A stretch of 64,000 nt of DNA, from NCBI RefSeq assembly GCF_021869535.1, contig NW_026262668.1:21085732-21149731 (forward strand), given 5' to 3'. Under the pieces are notes generated by a model that was not told where the DNA came from, searched no databases, and saw only the letters and a list, made by a program, of their open reading frames with translations. The position numbers and the translations under genes are program-made. Every line of letters begins with the position of its first letter. Position 1 is the first letter of the stretch. This DNA comes from Mytilus californianus (taxonomy: Eukaryota; Mollusca; Bivalvia; Mytilida; Mytilidae). This document shows positions 24,781 through 34,844 of the stretch, piece by piece.

Positions 24781-25440
24781 TCGTGATCCTGTGAATTTTT
24801 AATGATGTTAAAATTGTAATTAATTATGACGTAATAATGAACGAAACCACACGATTCATTTATAATCTGAAAAATTCATTTTTGAAAGAGACATTTCATT
24901 TATCAGTCTGAATTTAAAATACACATACAAGGATTGCCGTTTTCACCTGCACACTTAAAATACATACAAAAAAAAAAACCCGATCAAACAGAAGACATGT
25001 TAGGAGTAAATAAAAAAAGATGCTATCAACAGTTTTTGAGTCATCACTGTTGACTTGGTTCCTGAATTTGGAAGAATAAAACTGGCAGTTTATATAACAA
25101 GTTATGAGTAGAATGCAGTTCTAAAAATAAACAAAATATTCCCGCCACACATGTACATGTTGTATCATGGATCCAAAAATTGAAAATATTATATATGTTT
25201 CAGTTTCAGTTTCGTAACACCGATGAAAATATGATGTTGCCTAATGGGAAACTGATTGTTTTATTATTTCTGTTCAAAATTAATAAAAAAAATATTTTGT
25301 TTTAGGTTTTGGGTCATGAAAAATCTAACCGCACGTATTTCAACAACACATGCACCAAATATGCCATCATCAAAATACTGTAAATTCAGAAATTATTGCG
25401 AGGTTTTTATAATTGCTCGCATTTTAGTTAATTGCTATTT

Positions 25441-26345
25441 CAGCAGACAGTCGGTATTGCAATGGGTACTGGTAGTGCTATTTCAGCAGACAACCGGTAT
25501 TACAATGGGTACTCCTCGTGACTTTAATTTTTAAATAATAAATTTCCCCCACCTTAGCAGCAAAATTCCAACTTCGCCTTCATATGGGATATACATTTCC
25601 CAATTCATTCGGTATTCAAGAGATTGCAGCCTCTACTTGGACATTATAAAACGTCATCAGTGTCTGAGCAGAAAGTTGATACACCAGGGTTATGCAAAAA
25701 AAAACTCTCGTCCTTTTTCTAAAAAAGTTCATCAGAAGATATCAAGACCTTGTTGATAAATATTCCGTACCGACTTCACAAATATTACGTGATGGTCTTG
25801 TTTATCATCGTAATTACGTGTTATAGTGTTCTTTTTATTTGTCTTTGTTATTTTTTAACCTTTTCTGTTTTGTTCATCTTTGGTAATATCCTTTTGGCGT
25901 GTCTTGGTATTTATACATCCTGCCATTGTGTATAGTGCTATCGTAATTTTTTGTATTCTGGTCTTTCATTTTTGCTTAAGTGCTTTGTCTAAAGAGTGTC
26001 TACTTGCTGTTTTGCTTTTCTTTGTTAATATAGTTGTTTGTTTTTAAAGTGATTAAGATTATAACACAATGTTGACTACTGTACCCCAATTTTTGACATT
26101 TGTTTTGCTCACACATTGTTGTCAATATAATGGAATGTTATGCGACTGTCATACAAGTGAGAGGTTAAGCTAGCTATAAAACCAGGTTAAATCCACCATT
26201 TTCTACATAAGGAAATGCCTGTTCCAAGTCAGGAATATGACAGTTGTTTTCCATTCGTTTGATGTGTTTTAGCTTTTGATTTTGTCAGTTGTTGAGGGAT
26301 TTTCTGTTTTGAATTTTCCTTGGAGTTATTTTGTTATTTTATTTT
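25441..26345 (+). mobile_element. Truncated Penelope-like element upstream of the full copy
   Basis: It starts within RT motif B (a duplicated QQTVGIAMGT-type stretch, 25441-25510). After an internal deletion it continues with thumb-region sequence homologous to 28880-29150 (PPHLSS, SVFKR, LSRKL), disrupted by stops. It ends with a 3' UTR (26040-26345) that matches 29800-30090 (CAAGTGAGAGGTT, ATAAAACCAGGTT, CAAGTCAGGAATATGACAG). It has the same orientation as the full copy and ends ~480 bp before its ORF. This is the tandem partial-plus-full arrangement typical of PLEs, whose upstream partial copy forms a pseudo-LTR. Confidence 0.7.
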
Positions 26346-26821
26346 TTCATTATGAATATCAAATAATATGTGTCATGAATATCGAATTTTTATTTTGGCT
26401 AGATTACGTTAACAACACAGGAAGAACCTCTGCATTCAAGATAAGTTAAGTATATATCAACATGAGAAAAATGCGGTAAAGTGTATTCAATTCTAATTGA
26501 TACATCGTTGAAAGTCACAACAAAGAGGTTAAGATAGAAATAAGTGATTTAGATTCGTCTTAAAATCTTTCTCTTTACAATTTTTGCACATTGCTTCCAC
26601 ACAAAAACAGAAACAATTTCGTATTTTTTCTTATGTTTTTTGTTAAATCTAACTTTATTCTCCTCGATTCTTTCAGTTTTTGTTTGTTACCTTGATTTGT
26701 CTTCTTAATCGATGTATTAAATTTGAAGATCGTTAAACTATTCAACGGAACACCTTGCAAATGTTTGACAATACAGCGAACCGTTATAATCCTCATCTTG
26801 TTAGGCATTTTATAACACTAA
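26346..26821. other. Spacer between truncated and full PLE copies
   Basis: Probably 5' UTR of the full PLE plus any residual flank. The junction could not be located. No conserved coding was seen. Confidence 0.35.
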
Positions 26822-29158
26822 GACTATGATAATGTCAAAGGAGTAGGAAATTTGTCCAGTCCTGCCTGCAGTGATGTTAATGTAATGAGTTTATTTAATA
26901 CTACCTTACGACAGCAACGTAGTCATGGGCAAAAACATTACCATCGGCCTAATGTAAAAAAGTCATCAAAATCTAGATCGCCCTCTGGGAGCTTTGATGA
27001 CCTTCTTTCACATCTTCATCATCCACTAGGGTTACATTACATTAGAACTATTCTTTTTTCACTGCCTGTTAATTTTCTTAAATGTTTGAGAGATTATGCA
27101 CTTGACAAAGGATGCATCGATACATTTTCTCCAATATACAGACTAGTCAGTATTATTTGTGATGTAGCTCTTTTCCGTCTTTTCAAACCAGTAAGATCGG
27201 AACCTTTACACGAGGAAAAGAGGAAATTCCTTCCTGTTCACTTTACCAATAGAGGGATTGATGCAATCAACATCTGCAACGTTCTACATCACAAGGAGGT
27301 AATATCTAAAATTCCTATTTACTTTCAAAATCAGTCTGTTCCTATTGTATCCTACAGTTACACCAAAACCATTGCACCTAAAGTATTTAACTATAAACAA
27401 GCATTGCAGGACCTTGACTTAGAACAATACCTCAAAAACCCACCGACATGTGACTGTTTCCACTCGCCTTATAATTACAGCCCCTCTGGTCATGTTATAA
27501 CTGGGGATCTAAACATAATTCAACATGAAAATCTCCGAAAGGTGATTTCTCATGGTCCTAAGTTTAGAGAACCCCAACACATCAATTGGAACCATAACTT
27601 CAAAATAATTATGGATTCCATTGAGGACTACGCCAGAGCATGGGCTAAACGAGAAGAAGTTGAACTGGACACTTTGTCAGAATGGGTCAAAACTATCAGG
27701 TCTCTGATAAAACGTCGCATTCATAAGTTGAAAAACTGTGTGAATGATCGACCTAAGTCCGTTTTCAGAGACAAAGAGGCCGTGAAATGTCTATCATCTC
27801 TTCATGATAAGTATGTTGTTGTTCCTGCGGACAAAGCTTCAAATAATATTGTCTTTATATGTAAATCGTATTACTACGAATGTCTTGTAAAAGAATTAGG
27901 AATAAATGAGCACTCAGGTAATCCCACATACAAAGACATATCATTTGACAAGGATGAGATTTTAGCAAATCATAAGTCCTTCATGGCTTCAATGAACATT
28001 ACATTGAACACCAAATCGGAGGACTTACCTTTTTTGTATTGGATACCTAAGCTCCACAAAATTCCTTACAAACAACGGTACATTGCCGGCTCATCTGCAT
28101 GTTCCACTAAAGAATTGTCCATTAGATTGACTAAAATTCTGTCCGCAGTGAAAGAGGGTCTTCAGAAATACTGTGAAACTGTTTACTCGCGTAGTGGTAT
28201 TAACCATATGTGGATTCTTAAAAATTCTAAAGAACTTCTAGATAATTTTAAATCTCGGTCTTTTTCTGAGATTAGTTCTATCAAAACTTTTGATTTTTCA
28301 ACCCTGTATACCACCATTCCCCATGTGAAATTGAAAAATCGCTTGAAAGAAATAATCCACAATGCCTTTCATCATAAAAATGGTAGCATACGCTATAAAT
28401 TTATTACTTTGGGATATCATAAGGCATATTTTGTTAATAGTGAACAAAAGGGTAAAACATGCTACACAGAAGAACAAGTGATCAGTATGCTGGAGTTTCT
28501 TATCGACAACATATTTGTTGAATTTGGAGGTAGACTTTTTCAACAAATTGTCGGCATTCCTATGGGAACGAACTGTGCGCCTCTCCTTGCCGACCTCTTC
28601 TTATTTTCATATGAATCGGAGTTCCTTCAGACACTTGTCAAAAACAAGAAGATCAAAGAAGCCAGATTATTTAATTTCACTTTTAGATATATTGATGATG
28701 TTCTTTCCATTAACAATCCGAACTTTTCTGATTGGGTTCCATTAATATATCCCCCAGAACTAGAAATTAAAGAAACAACAGACACGGCTTCCTCCGCCTC
28801 ATTTTTAGACTTATATCTCGAATTTGACATACACAGTCATCTCAGTACCAGAATCTATGACAAACGAGACGATTTTAATTTTAAAATTATAAATTTCCCC
28901 CACCTTAGTAGCAATATACCAACTTCACCTGCATATGGGATATACATTTCCCAACTTATTCGATATTCAAGAGCTTGCAGCTCTTACTTAGACTTCGTAA
29001 AACGTCACCAGTGTCTGAGCAGAAAGTTGATGAACCAGGGGTATGTCAAAGAACGTCTCGTCCTTTTTCTAAAAAAGTTCATCGGAAGGTACCAAGACCT
29101 TGTTGATAAATATTCCGTATCAACTTCACAAACAATACATGATGGTCTTGAAGTATAG
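26822..29158 (+). CDS. Penelope-like reverse transcriptase, open frame, no GIY-YIG domain
   Basis: The frame is open from 26822 to the TAG at 29156-29158. Read from the TTG at 26852 it is 768 residues. The first ATG is MSLFN at ~26885. N-terminal basic region, then a conserved CDCFHSPYNYSPSGHVITGD block (~200). RT motifs in that numbering are PADKASNNIVF (~325), WIPKLHKIPYKQRYI (~397), motif A FDFSTLYTTIPH with catalytic Asp ~481, motif B GIPMGTNCAPLLADLF (~568), motif C YIDD (613-616), and a thumb ending in ISQLIRYSRAC and LVDKYSVSTSQTIHDG. All catalytic Asp residues are intact. It ends without a C-terminal GIY-YIG endonuclease, so either it belongs to an endonuclease-lacking group or the domain is lost. 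It copies element RNA into DNA. This is the only long intact ORF in the window, so the insertion is probably young. Confidence 0.85.
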   Translation, partial: DYDNVKGVGNLSSPACSDVNVMSLFNTTLRQQRSHGQKHYHRPNVKKSSKSRSPSGSFDDLLSHLHHPLGLHYIRTILFSLPVNFLKCLRDYALDKGCIDTFSPIYRLVSIICDVALFRLFKPVRSEPLHEEKRKFLPVHFTNRGIDAINICNVLHHKEVISKIPIYFQNQSVPIVSYSYTKTIAPKVFNYKQALQDLDLEQYLKNPPTCDCFHSPYNYSPSGHVITGDLNIIQHENLRKVISHGPKFREPQHINWNHNFKIIMDSIEDYARAWAKREEVELDTLSEWVKTIRSLIKRRIHKLKNCVNDRPKSVFRDKEAVKCLSSLHDKYVVVPADKASNNIVFICKSYYYECLVKELGINEHSGNPTYKDISFDKDEILANHKSFMASMNITLNTKSEDLPFLYWIPKLHKIPYKQRYIAGSSACSTKELSIRLTKILSAVKEGLQKYCETVYSRSGINHMWILKNSKELLDNFKSRSFSEISSIKTFDFSTLYTTIPHVKLKNRLKEIIHNAFHHKNGSIRYKFITLGYHKAYFVNSEQKGKTCYTEEQVISMLEFLIDNIFVEFGGRLFQQIVGIPMGTNCAPLLADLFLFSYESEFLQTLVKNKKIKEARLFNFTFRYIDDVLSINNPNFSDWVPLIYPPELEIKETTDTASSASFLDLYLEFDIHSHLSTRIYDKRDDFNFKIINFPHLSSNIPTSPAYGIYISQLIRYSRACSSYLDFVKRHQCLSRKLMNQGYVKERLVLFLKKFIGRYQDLVDKYSVSTSQTIHDGLEV

Positions 29159-30110
29159 ATTCTGCATACTGACGTTGTTTATCATCTTAACAACGTGTAA
29201 TATTGTTCTTTCATTTGTCTTTGTTCTATTATTAATATTACTTTTACTGTTTGGTTTGTTTTCTGTGATATCCATTTGACGTGGCTAGGTACTTATACAT
29301 CCCGTCAATGTGTTTGTATTATCTTTAATTTTTACTGGTGTGTTTTGTATATGCGACTTTTTGTGTTTCTGTGGTTCTTATAACGTGACTCTGTACTTTA
29401 AAAGATCCCGTCATTATGTTATTGTTCTATTATATGTCATTATGTTATTGTTCTATTATAAATTTGAAAATACTTTGAACGACAAACGACAAATTTATTT
29501 TACTCGCGTAGTGGTATTTACCATATGTGGATTCTTAAGGGTTCTGAAGAACTTCTGGACAATTATAAATCTCGGTCTATTTCTGAAATTAATTCTAACA
29601 TAACTTTTGATTTTTTAACCCTGTATACCAACATTCCCCATGTGAAATTATAAAATTGTTTTGAATAGACATTGAATGACAAACTTTTTTCTTATGTGAC
29701 GTTTACATTTTCTGACGTCAGACACGCGAAGCAATGAATGTGGGTCTTAATTTGATAGATGCTTTTGTGCTTTTTTTGTAAATAATTGTTTGTTTTGATA
29801 TTGTAACACAGTGATGACTGCTGTACCCATATTTTGACTATTTTATTTATAATGTCTGTTTTGTTCACACATCGTTGTAAATATAACGAAATTTGATAAG
29901 ACTGTCGTACAAGTGAGAGGTTTAGCGCTATAAAACCAGGTTCAATCCACCATTTTCTACATTTGAAAATGCCTGTACCAAGTCAGGAATATGACAGTTG
30001 TTGTCCATTCGTTTGATGTGTTTTGTCATTTGATTTTGCCATGTGATTAGGGACTTTTCGATTGAATTTTCCTCGGAGTTCAGTATTTTTGTGATTTTAC
30101 TATGTATGTG
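29159..30110 (+). mobile_element. PLE 3' UTR with an inserted RT fragment
   Basis: The region downstream of the RT ORF shares its end with the truncated copy at 25800-26345 (both finish near CC-TGGAGTT / CCTCGGAGTT). 29504-29654 is a second, diverged copy of the ORF segment 28186-28334 (TACTCGCGTAGTGGTATT... to CCCCATGTGAAATT), covering the region before motif A, with DFSTL changed to DFLTL. It is therefore a duplicated RT fragment nested in the UTR. Confidence 0.65.
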
Positions 30111-30513
30111 ACTTTTAACACGTAATCGTCAAATTATACATGCGTACACAAAATGTGACATTGCATGTTAATAAGATCAAGGATTATTTGTATTTTGTAA
30201 AGATGATATATATATATATGTTTTAAAATAAGCTTCTGTGACTTTAATGAAAACGAACGAATAATAGGATCATTACAGGAATCATCATCGAAAATCCACA
30301 CCATCATAGAAGTCGCCAATCGATCGAATTACCTTTTATTGTCAACTGTAAAATGCTCGCCCTAGCTCCCCCCCTCCCCCCAAAAAAAAATTATTGATAT
30401 GTTATTGGTATTGAACATCTTGAACATCACATTATAAAGATATATTTCATATGCCTTGTCAGAAAGAATGAAAAAAATCTATTTTTCCATAAAATGTTGC
30501 TTGACGTTGTGTA

Positions 30514-30852
30514 ATATATCCACCTTACGTTCTGTGATATAATTGATGTTCACCCCATGTTCTGTAATATAGTTGATGTTCACTTCACGTTCCGTAATAA
30601 ATTTAATATACTGTTGCTCAGTCTTTAGTTTTCTATACTGTGTTTTGTGTACTGTTGTTTGTCTGTTTGTCTTCTTCTTTTTAAACCATGTCAGTTTATT
30701 TTTGACCTATGAGTTTGAATGTCCCTTTGGTATCTTTCGCCTATCTTTTGATGTTCACCGCACGTTCTGTAACATAGTTGATGTTTACCACGCGTTCTGT
30801 AATGTAGTTGATGATCACCACATGTTCTGTAATATAGTTGATGTTCACCACA
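30514..30852 (+). repeat. 30 bp minisatellite interrupted by a retroelement tail
   Basis: The unit is close to GATGTTCACCACACGTTC plus TGTAATATAGTT. About three units lie at 30514-30608 and four at 30749-30852. Between them (30609-30748) sits a block ending GAATGTCCCTTTGGTATCTTTCGCC, which matches the 3' UTR of the minus-strand PLE at 42440-42620. The array was therefore split by insertion of a PLE 3' tail. Confidence 0.75.
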
Positions 30853-30869
30853 ATTGGTGCTGTTGTTGA

Positions 30870-31099
30870 TCATATTTATTCCTTTGAGGCATATCAAGAT
30901 TTTTTCCATTTGAAGGATACGGAGAGACATTTCAGGGTTATTTTTAATGTTATGACAAACGAACTGATTTAAATTTTCCCATTGTTAACTGTAGCAACAT
31001 TGTAAGAGCTCCTGTATATCGGGTTTACGAACATAAATCTTAATTGATACTGTCAATATATGTTATTTATCCATGTTTTCCTCTTGTATATATGTTATA
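30870..31099. other. Short intergenic spacer
   Basis: A few bases at 30950-31010 (GACAAACGAACTGATT, AACTGTAGCAACATTG) resemble PLE thumb-coding sequence (KRDDFNF / SNIP region), but they are too decayed to assign firmly. Confidence 0.35.
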
Positions 31100-31440
31100 T
31101 AGATATAAGAAGATTGGGTATGAGTGCCAATGAGACAACTCTCCATCCAAGTCAAAATTTACAAAACTAAATCATTATAGATCAAAGTACGGTCTTCAAC
31201 ACGAAGCCTGGACTCACACCGAATAGCAAGCTATAAAGGACCCCAAAAATTACTAGTGTAAAACGATTCAAACGGGAAAACCAATGGTCTAATCTATATA
31301 AAAAACGAGAAACGAGAAAAACTTATGAACCACATCAACAAACGCCAACTACTGAACATCAGATTCCTGACTTAGGACAGGTGCAAACAATTGAGCGGGT
31401 TTAAACGTTTGAATGGTACCAAACCTTCACCCTTATCTGA
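31100..31440 (-). repeat. Dispersed repeat, long copy
   Basis: Contains AATGAGACAACTCTCC and GTACGGTCTTCAACAC, the reverse complement of the 24640-24780 blocks, and extends further through CATCAACAAACGCCAACTAC and CCTGACTTAGGACAGGTGC. No intact coding. It could be part of a longer retroelement. Confidence 0.6.
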
Positions 31441-31900
31441 CACAATAGTGTAATATCACAACATAGAAAGACACACTTTAAAATATCAATTAACATGGCT
31501 TAACTCAATCAAAAGACATATTAACACCAGTGAACATTCATTGAACAAATAAATTTGATCTATGATACAATGTAAATACAAAATATATAAACTAAGGGAA
31601 GAATGATTTAAGTAACATGTTATACCGCTGTGAAATGTTAAACAATTTAAGAAAAACTATATGCTTGAACAAAAATATCAGCCATTTGCAATAACTTTAA
31701 ACATAGGCAAATGAAAATAATTTTGTAGTTAGGTATACGTGTACAGTTCAAATGGAGAAAGAAAATATTTTTACAAAAAAAATAATTTTGATGTTCATAC
31801 TACGAAAAAGTGAAAATTTATAGTAATACCAAAACACTTATCAAAGCTGGTATATAGACCAGATATAACCCTGAATAAGTAAACATTAAATAACAAAAAA

Positions 31901-32040
31901 AAAAACATTACAATTAGTATCAACAGGTCAAATAAACAAGAAAGTACGATTTGAGAGTACTCGCAGTTACAAAAACATTACAATTAGTATCAACAGGTCA
32001 AATAAACAAGAAAGTACGATTTGAGAGTACTCGCAATTAC
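31901..32040 (+). repeat. Recent 70 bp tandem duplication
   Basis: Two 70 bp units (31901-31970 and 31971-32040) differ by a single base (GCAGTTAC versus GCAATTAC), so the duplication is young. Confidence 0.9.
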
Positions 32041-32216
32041 TGACAGCTAGTTAAAAGCCAAAAACAATTAATAATGAAAAATCATGCATCAGAGACTAAA
32101 ATCAACTAAACACATCCCAGGGATATAGTATTTTAACGTCATGGACAGTCAAAGAAGACATGACTTGTGCAATGCCAAAAATAAATGTATCGACCAGTAG
32201 AATAGTTAGGAGTTGT

Positions 32217-32469
32217 ATAAAGGCAACAGTAGTATACCGCTGTTCGAAATTCATAAATCGATTGAGAAAAAAACAAATCCGAGTTACAAACTAAAACTGA
32301 GGGAAACACATCAAATATAAGAGGAGAACTACGACACAACATTAAAATGTAACACACACAGAAACAAACTATAATATAACAATGGCCATTTTCCTGACTT
32401 GGTACAGGACATTTTAAGAAAAAAATGGTGGGTTGAACCTGGTTTTGTGGCTAGCCAAACCTCCCACTT
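32217..32469 (-). repeat. ~275 bp dispersed repeat (ACTGTTGCCTTTAT-ended), inverted copy
   Basis: It reads on the minus strand from GGGAGGTTTGGCTAGCCA through CCAGGTTCAACCCACC, GTCCTGTACCAAGTCAGGAA and ACTCGGATTTGTTT, to GTATACTACTGTTGCCTTTAT. It is the same family as 37238-37512, with a short internal deletion in the middle. Confidence 0.75.
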
Positions 32470-32581
32470 TTATGGCAATGTTAAATATAACATTTAAAAC
32501 GACAAGATTACATGACAGGACTACAATACAAATAAATGGGAGAACATAGAGGACAGAGAAACATACGAATAATAGCTAACA

Positions 32582-32780
32582 AAAGGTACCAGGTATAAGA
32601 TTTAATACGCAAGACGCGCGTTTTGTCCACACAAGACTAACCAGTGACGCTCAGATAAAAAAAAATACGAAAGCCAAAAACAAGTACAAAGTTGAAGAGC
32701 ATTGAGGACCAAAAGTTCCAAAAAGTTGTACCAAATACGGCTAAGGTTATATGTCTGGGATAAGAAAATCCTTAGTATTT
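32582..32780 (-). mobile_element. Hammerhead-bearing short repeat, copy D (decayed ribozyme)
   Basis: Block order matches copy B. The ribozyme at 32606-32650 has core CUGGUUA (A6 and G8 changed) and AAAA in place of GAAA, so it should be inactive. The GCGTCACTGG, ACGCGCGT and GTC elements are still visible. Confidence 0.6.
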
Positions 32781-33229
32781 AGAATAATTCATACTTTTGT
32801 AAACAGTAATTTATAAAAATGACTATATAATAGATATACATAACATCGAAGTGGTGACTAACTACAGAATAAAAACGGATACATAAAACAACATAAACCA
32901 GCACATAAAAATTCACAGCCGAGTTAGCCAAAGAGATCAACGCTAAAAAAAAGGTGACGTCACATTTGAATTTCTGAAATTTCCCCAAAATGGGATAGAA
33001 TTAGGATAGAATTCAAGATTTGGTTTATAATACTCATATAACATTTATCAATAACAATGAAAATTACAATACTAAGTAATATAAAATATGGTAGTAATAA
33101 GATAATTAATAGTATTATCTAGCTATGTAGGTGTTTCTTCTAAATCAAACTGTAAACCAAATAACCTCTTTATAGACCAAAATGAACGTGGGTGTGTCTT
33201 TATACATCCCGTTTGAAAAGAATACAAAT

Positions 33230-34510
33230 TTAGTTATGTTTTAATTTGCTGATGACAAAATCGATACTAGTGCCAATGTAAACTATATTTAAAGATATAA
33301 TTACAACATTGGTACGATAACCATTACTTATAAGTTTGTTTAAAGGTTCGATGAGTTTACACGGATCACATAGTAATTTCCGCGCTTTAAGTACAATATT
33401 ACCGTAAAATGTAGGATGTGAAATACCGTTTTTAATCAGTTTTCTACAGGTACAGCCAAATGTACTAATCAAATCTTTGTATCTATGAAAGAATTTAGTA
33501 AAAGTTTTTACGTAATTTATGGTAACGAAATTCCTGACTTAATAATTAACCAGTGATGCATTGATTACGTTCGTTAAAATCTATGACATCACTACACACA
33601 CGTGCTTAACAAACGAGTTGGGATATATAAACACCGTATAATGGAGCCAAAGGAACATCGCCGTCTAAAAAAGGAAAATTAACAATAGGGATTGAAAATT
33701 CGTCCATTTTGTCATTAATTCTAGTATGGACTTTTCCTTTAGAGATTGAAATGTCCAAATCTAGAATGGACAATTATTGCTGTTTATGTTAGATTTAGTT
33801 AAAGTAAGTTCTTTTGAGTAAATTTCGGTAGTATATTTAGAGAACTCTGGATTATTTAACGAAAAAATATCATCCAGATAACGGAAGGTATTGTTGAATG
33901 TATCAACCAAATGTAACAATGACGTGTTTTTACTGAGTTTGGTCATAAACTTAGATTCATAGCAATACAGAAATAAATCTGCTATTTAAGGGGCGCAGTT
34001 AGTGCCCATAGGAATACCTACTACTTGTCGATACACTTTATCGCCGAAACGTACACACATGTTGTCCAGGAGAAAATTTAAAGCTTCAATCATATCTTCA
34101 CATTTCCAGTAAGTGTATCTAGCATACTTTTTTTTTCGTTACAGAAAAAGGCTTTAAACGAGTTACATCAAATAAATTTGTAATGAGATTTTTTAAAACA
34201 CCATTTCATTAAATCTGAAACTTTTTCTTGATAAGATTGTGTACGTGGAAGTGTAGTTTAGAGAGTAGAAAAATCATAACTGTCAACAGAATTAAAAGGA
34301 CCATCAAAAGCATGTATTTTATCTAAAACCTCTGAAGAATTTTTAACACTCCAAAAATAATTAATGGTATTATTTTCATAAGCTTTATTACAAAAGTTAA
34401 TATCAAGTTCTTTGATAGTAGTAAGGGAGGTAGTTAGAAGCACTGATAGATTGGTAGTAGAACACTTACTAGATGCGGAGATGAAACGGAATTTTAATTT
34501 TTTTTGGGCA
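33230..34510 (-). pseudogene. Penelope-like RT, second family, decayed
   Basis: Reading the minus strand from right to left in the window: a fragment with NNTINYFWSVKNSSEVLD then motif A DSYDFSTL (34258-34443), motif B VVGIPMGTNCAP interrupted by TAA (~33985), motif C NTFRYLDDIFSLNNPEFSKY (33761-33946), a region with FPFLDGDVPLAPLYGVYISQL (~33600-33680), and a C-terminal tail TFGCTCRKLIKNGISHP ending FVISKLKHN at 33230. Stops and frameshifts throughout make it non-functional. YLDD rather than YIDD and the different tail separate it from the copies at 26822 and 42795. Confidence 0.7.
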
Positions 34511-34844
34511 ATTTAGGTAACTAGTACATAACCAGTACATAGTAGGGACAAATGTTCTATGTATGTTTTGTTTTGTACTTTCTCTCGTCTAGTTTTGAGT
34601 GTCCCTCCAATCAATGTCAGTTTTTGGTCTGTGTTTCAATGGTCTGTCTAAAGTGTACATCATGTGCTTACGTTTGAGTATATTTTCATTATTAGTTTTG
34701 TATTAGGATTAGACTGATCAATGTTTTTTAACTTAATCTGTAAATTTGTAAACTATGTTAATCACAACATAATGCTCCCTGTAATTATAAAAAATGCTTT
34801 TATCCTCAGTAGTATTATACAGTTTTTGTTACTGATCGCAGGAA

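Noticed and set aside
26575-26808. 77-codon minus-strand frame before the PLE ORF
   Set aside because: No similarity seen, opposite to the element, low complexity. Likely chance.
30514-30852. Possible CRISPR-like array (30 bp units)
   Set aside because: Units are contiguous diverged repeats without unique spacers, in a eukaryotic genome.
30573-30930. Open frames with repeated FCNIVDVHH and its complement
   Set aside because: These are translations of the 30 bp minisatellite, whose period is a multiple of three, not a protein repeat.
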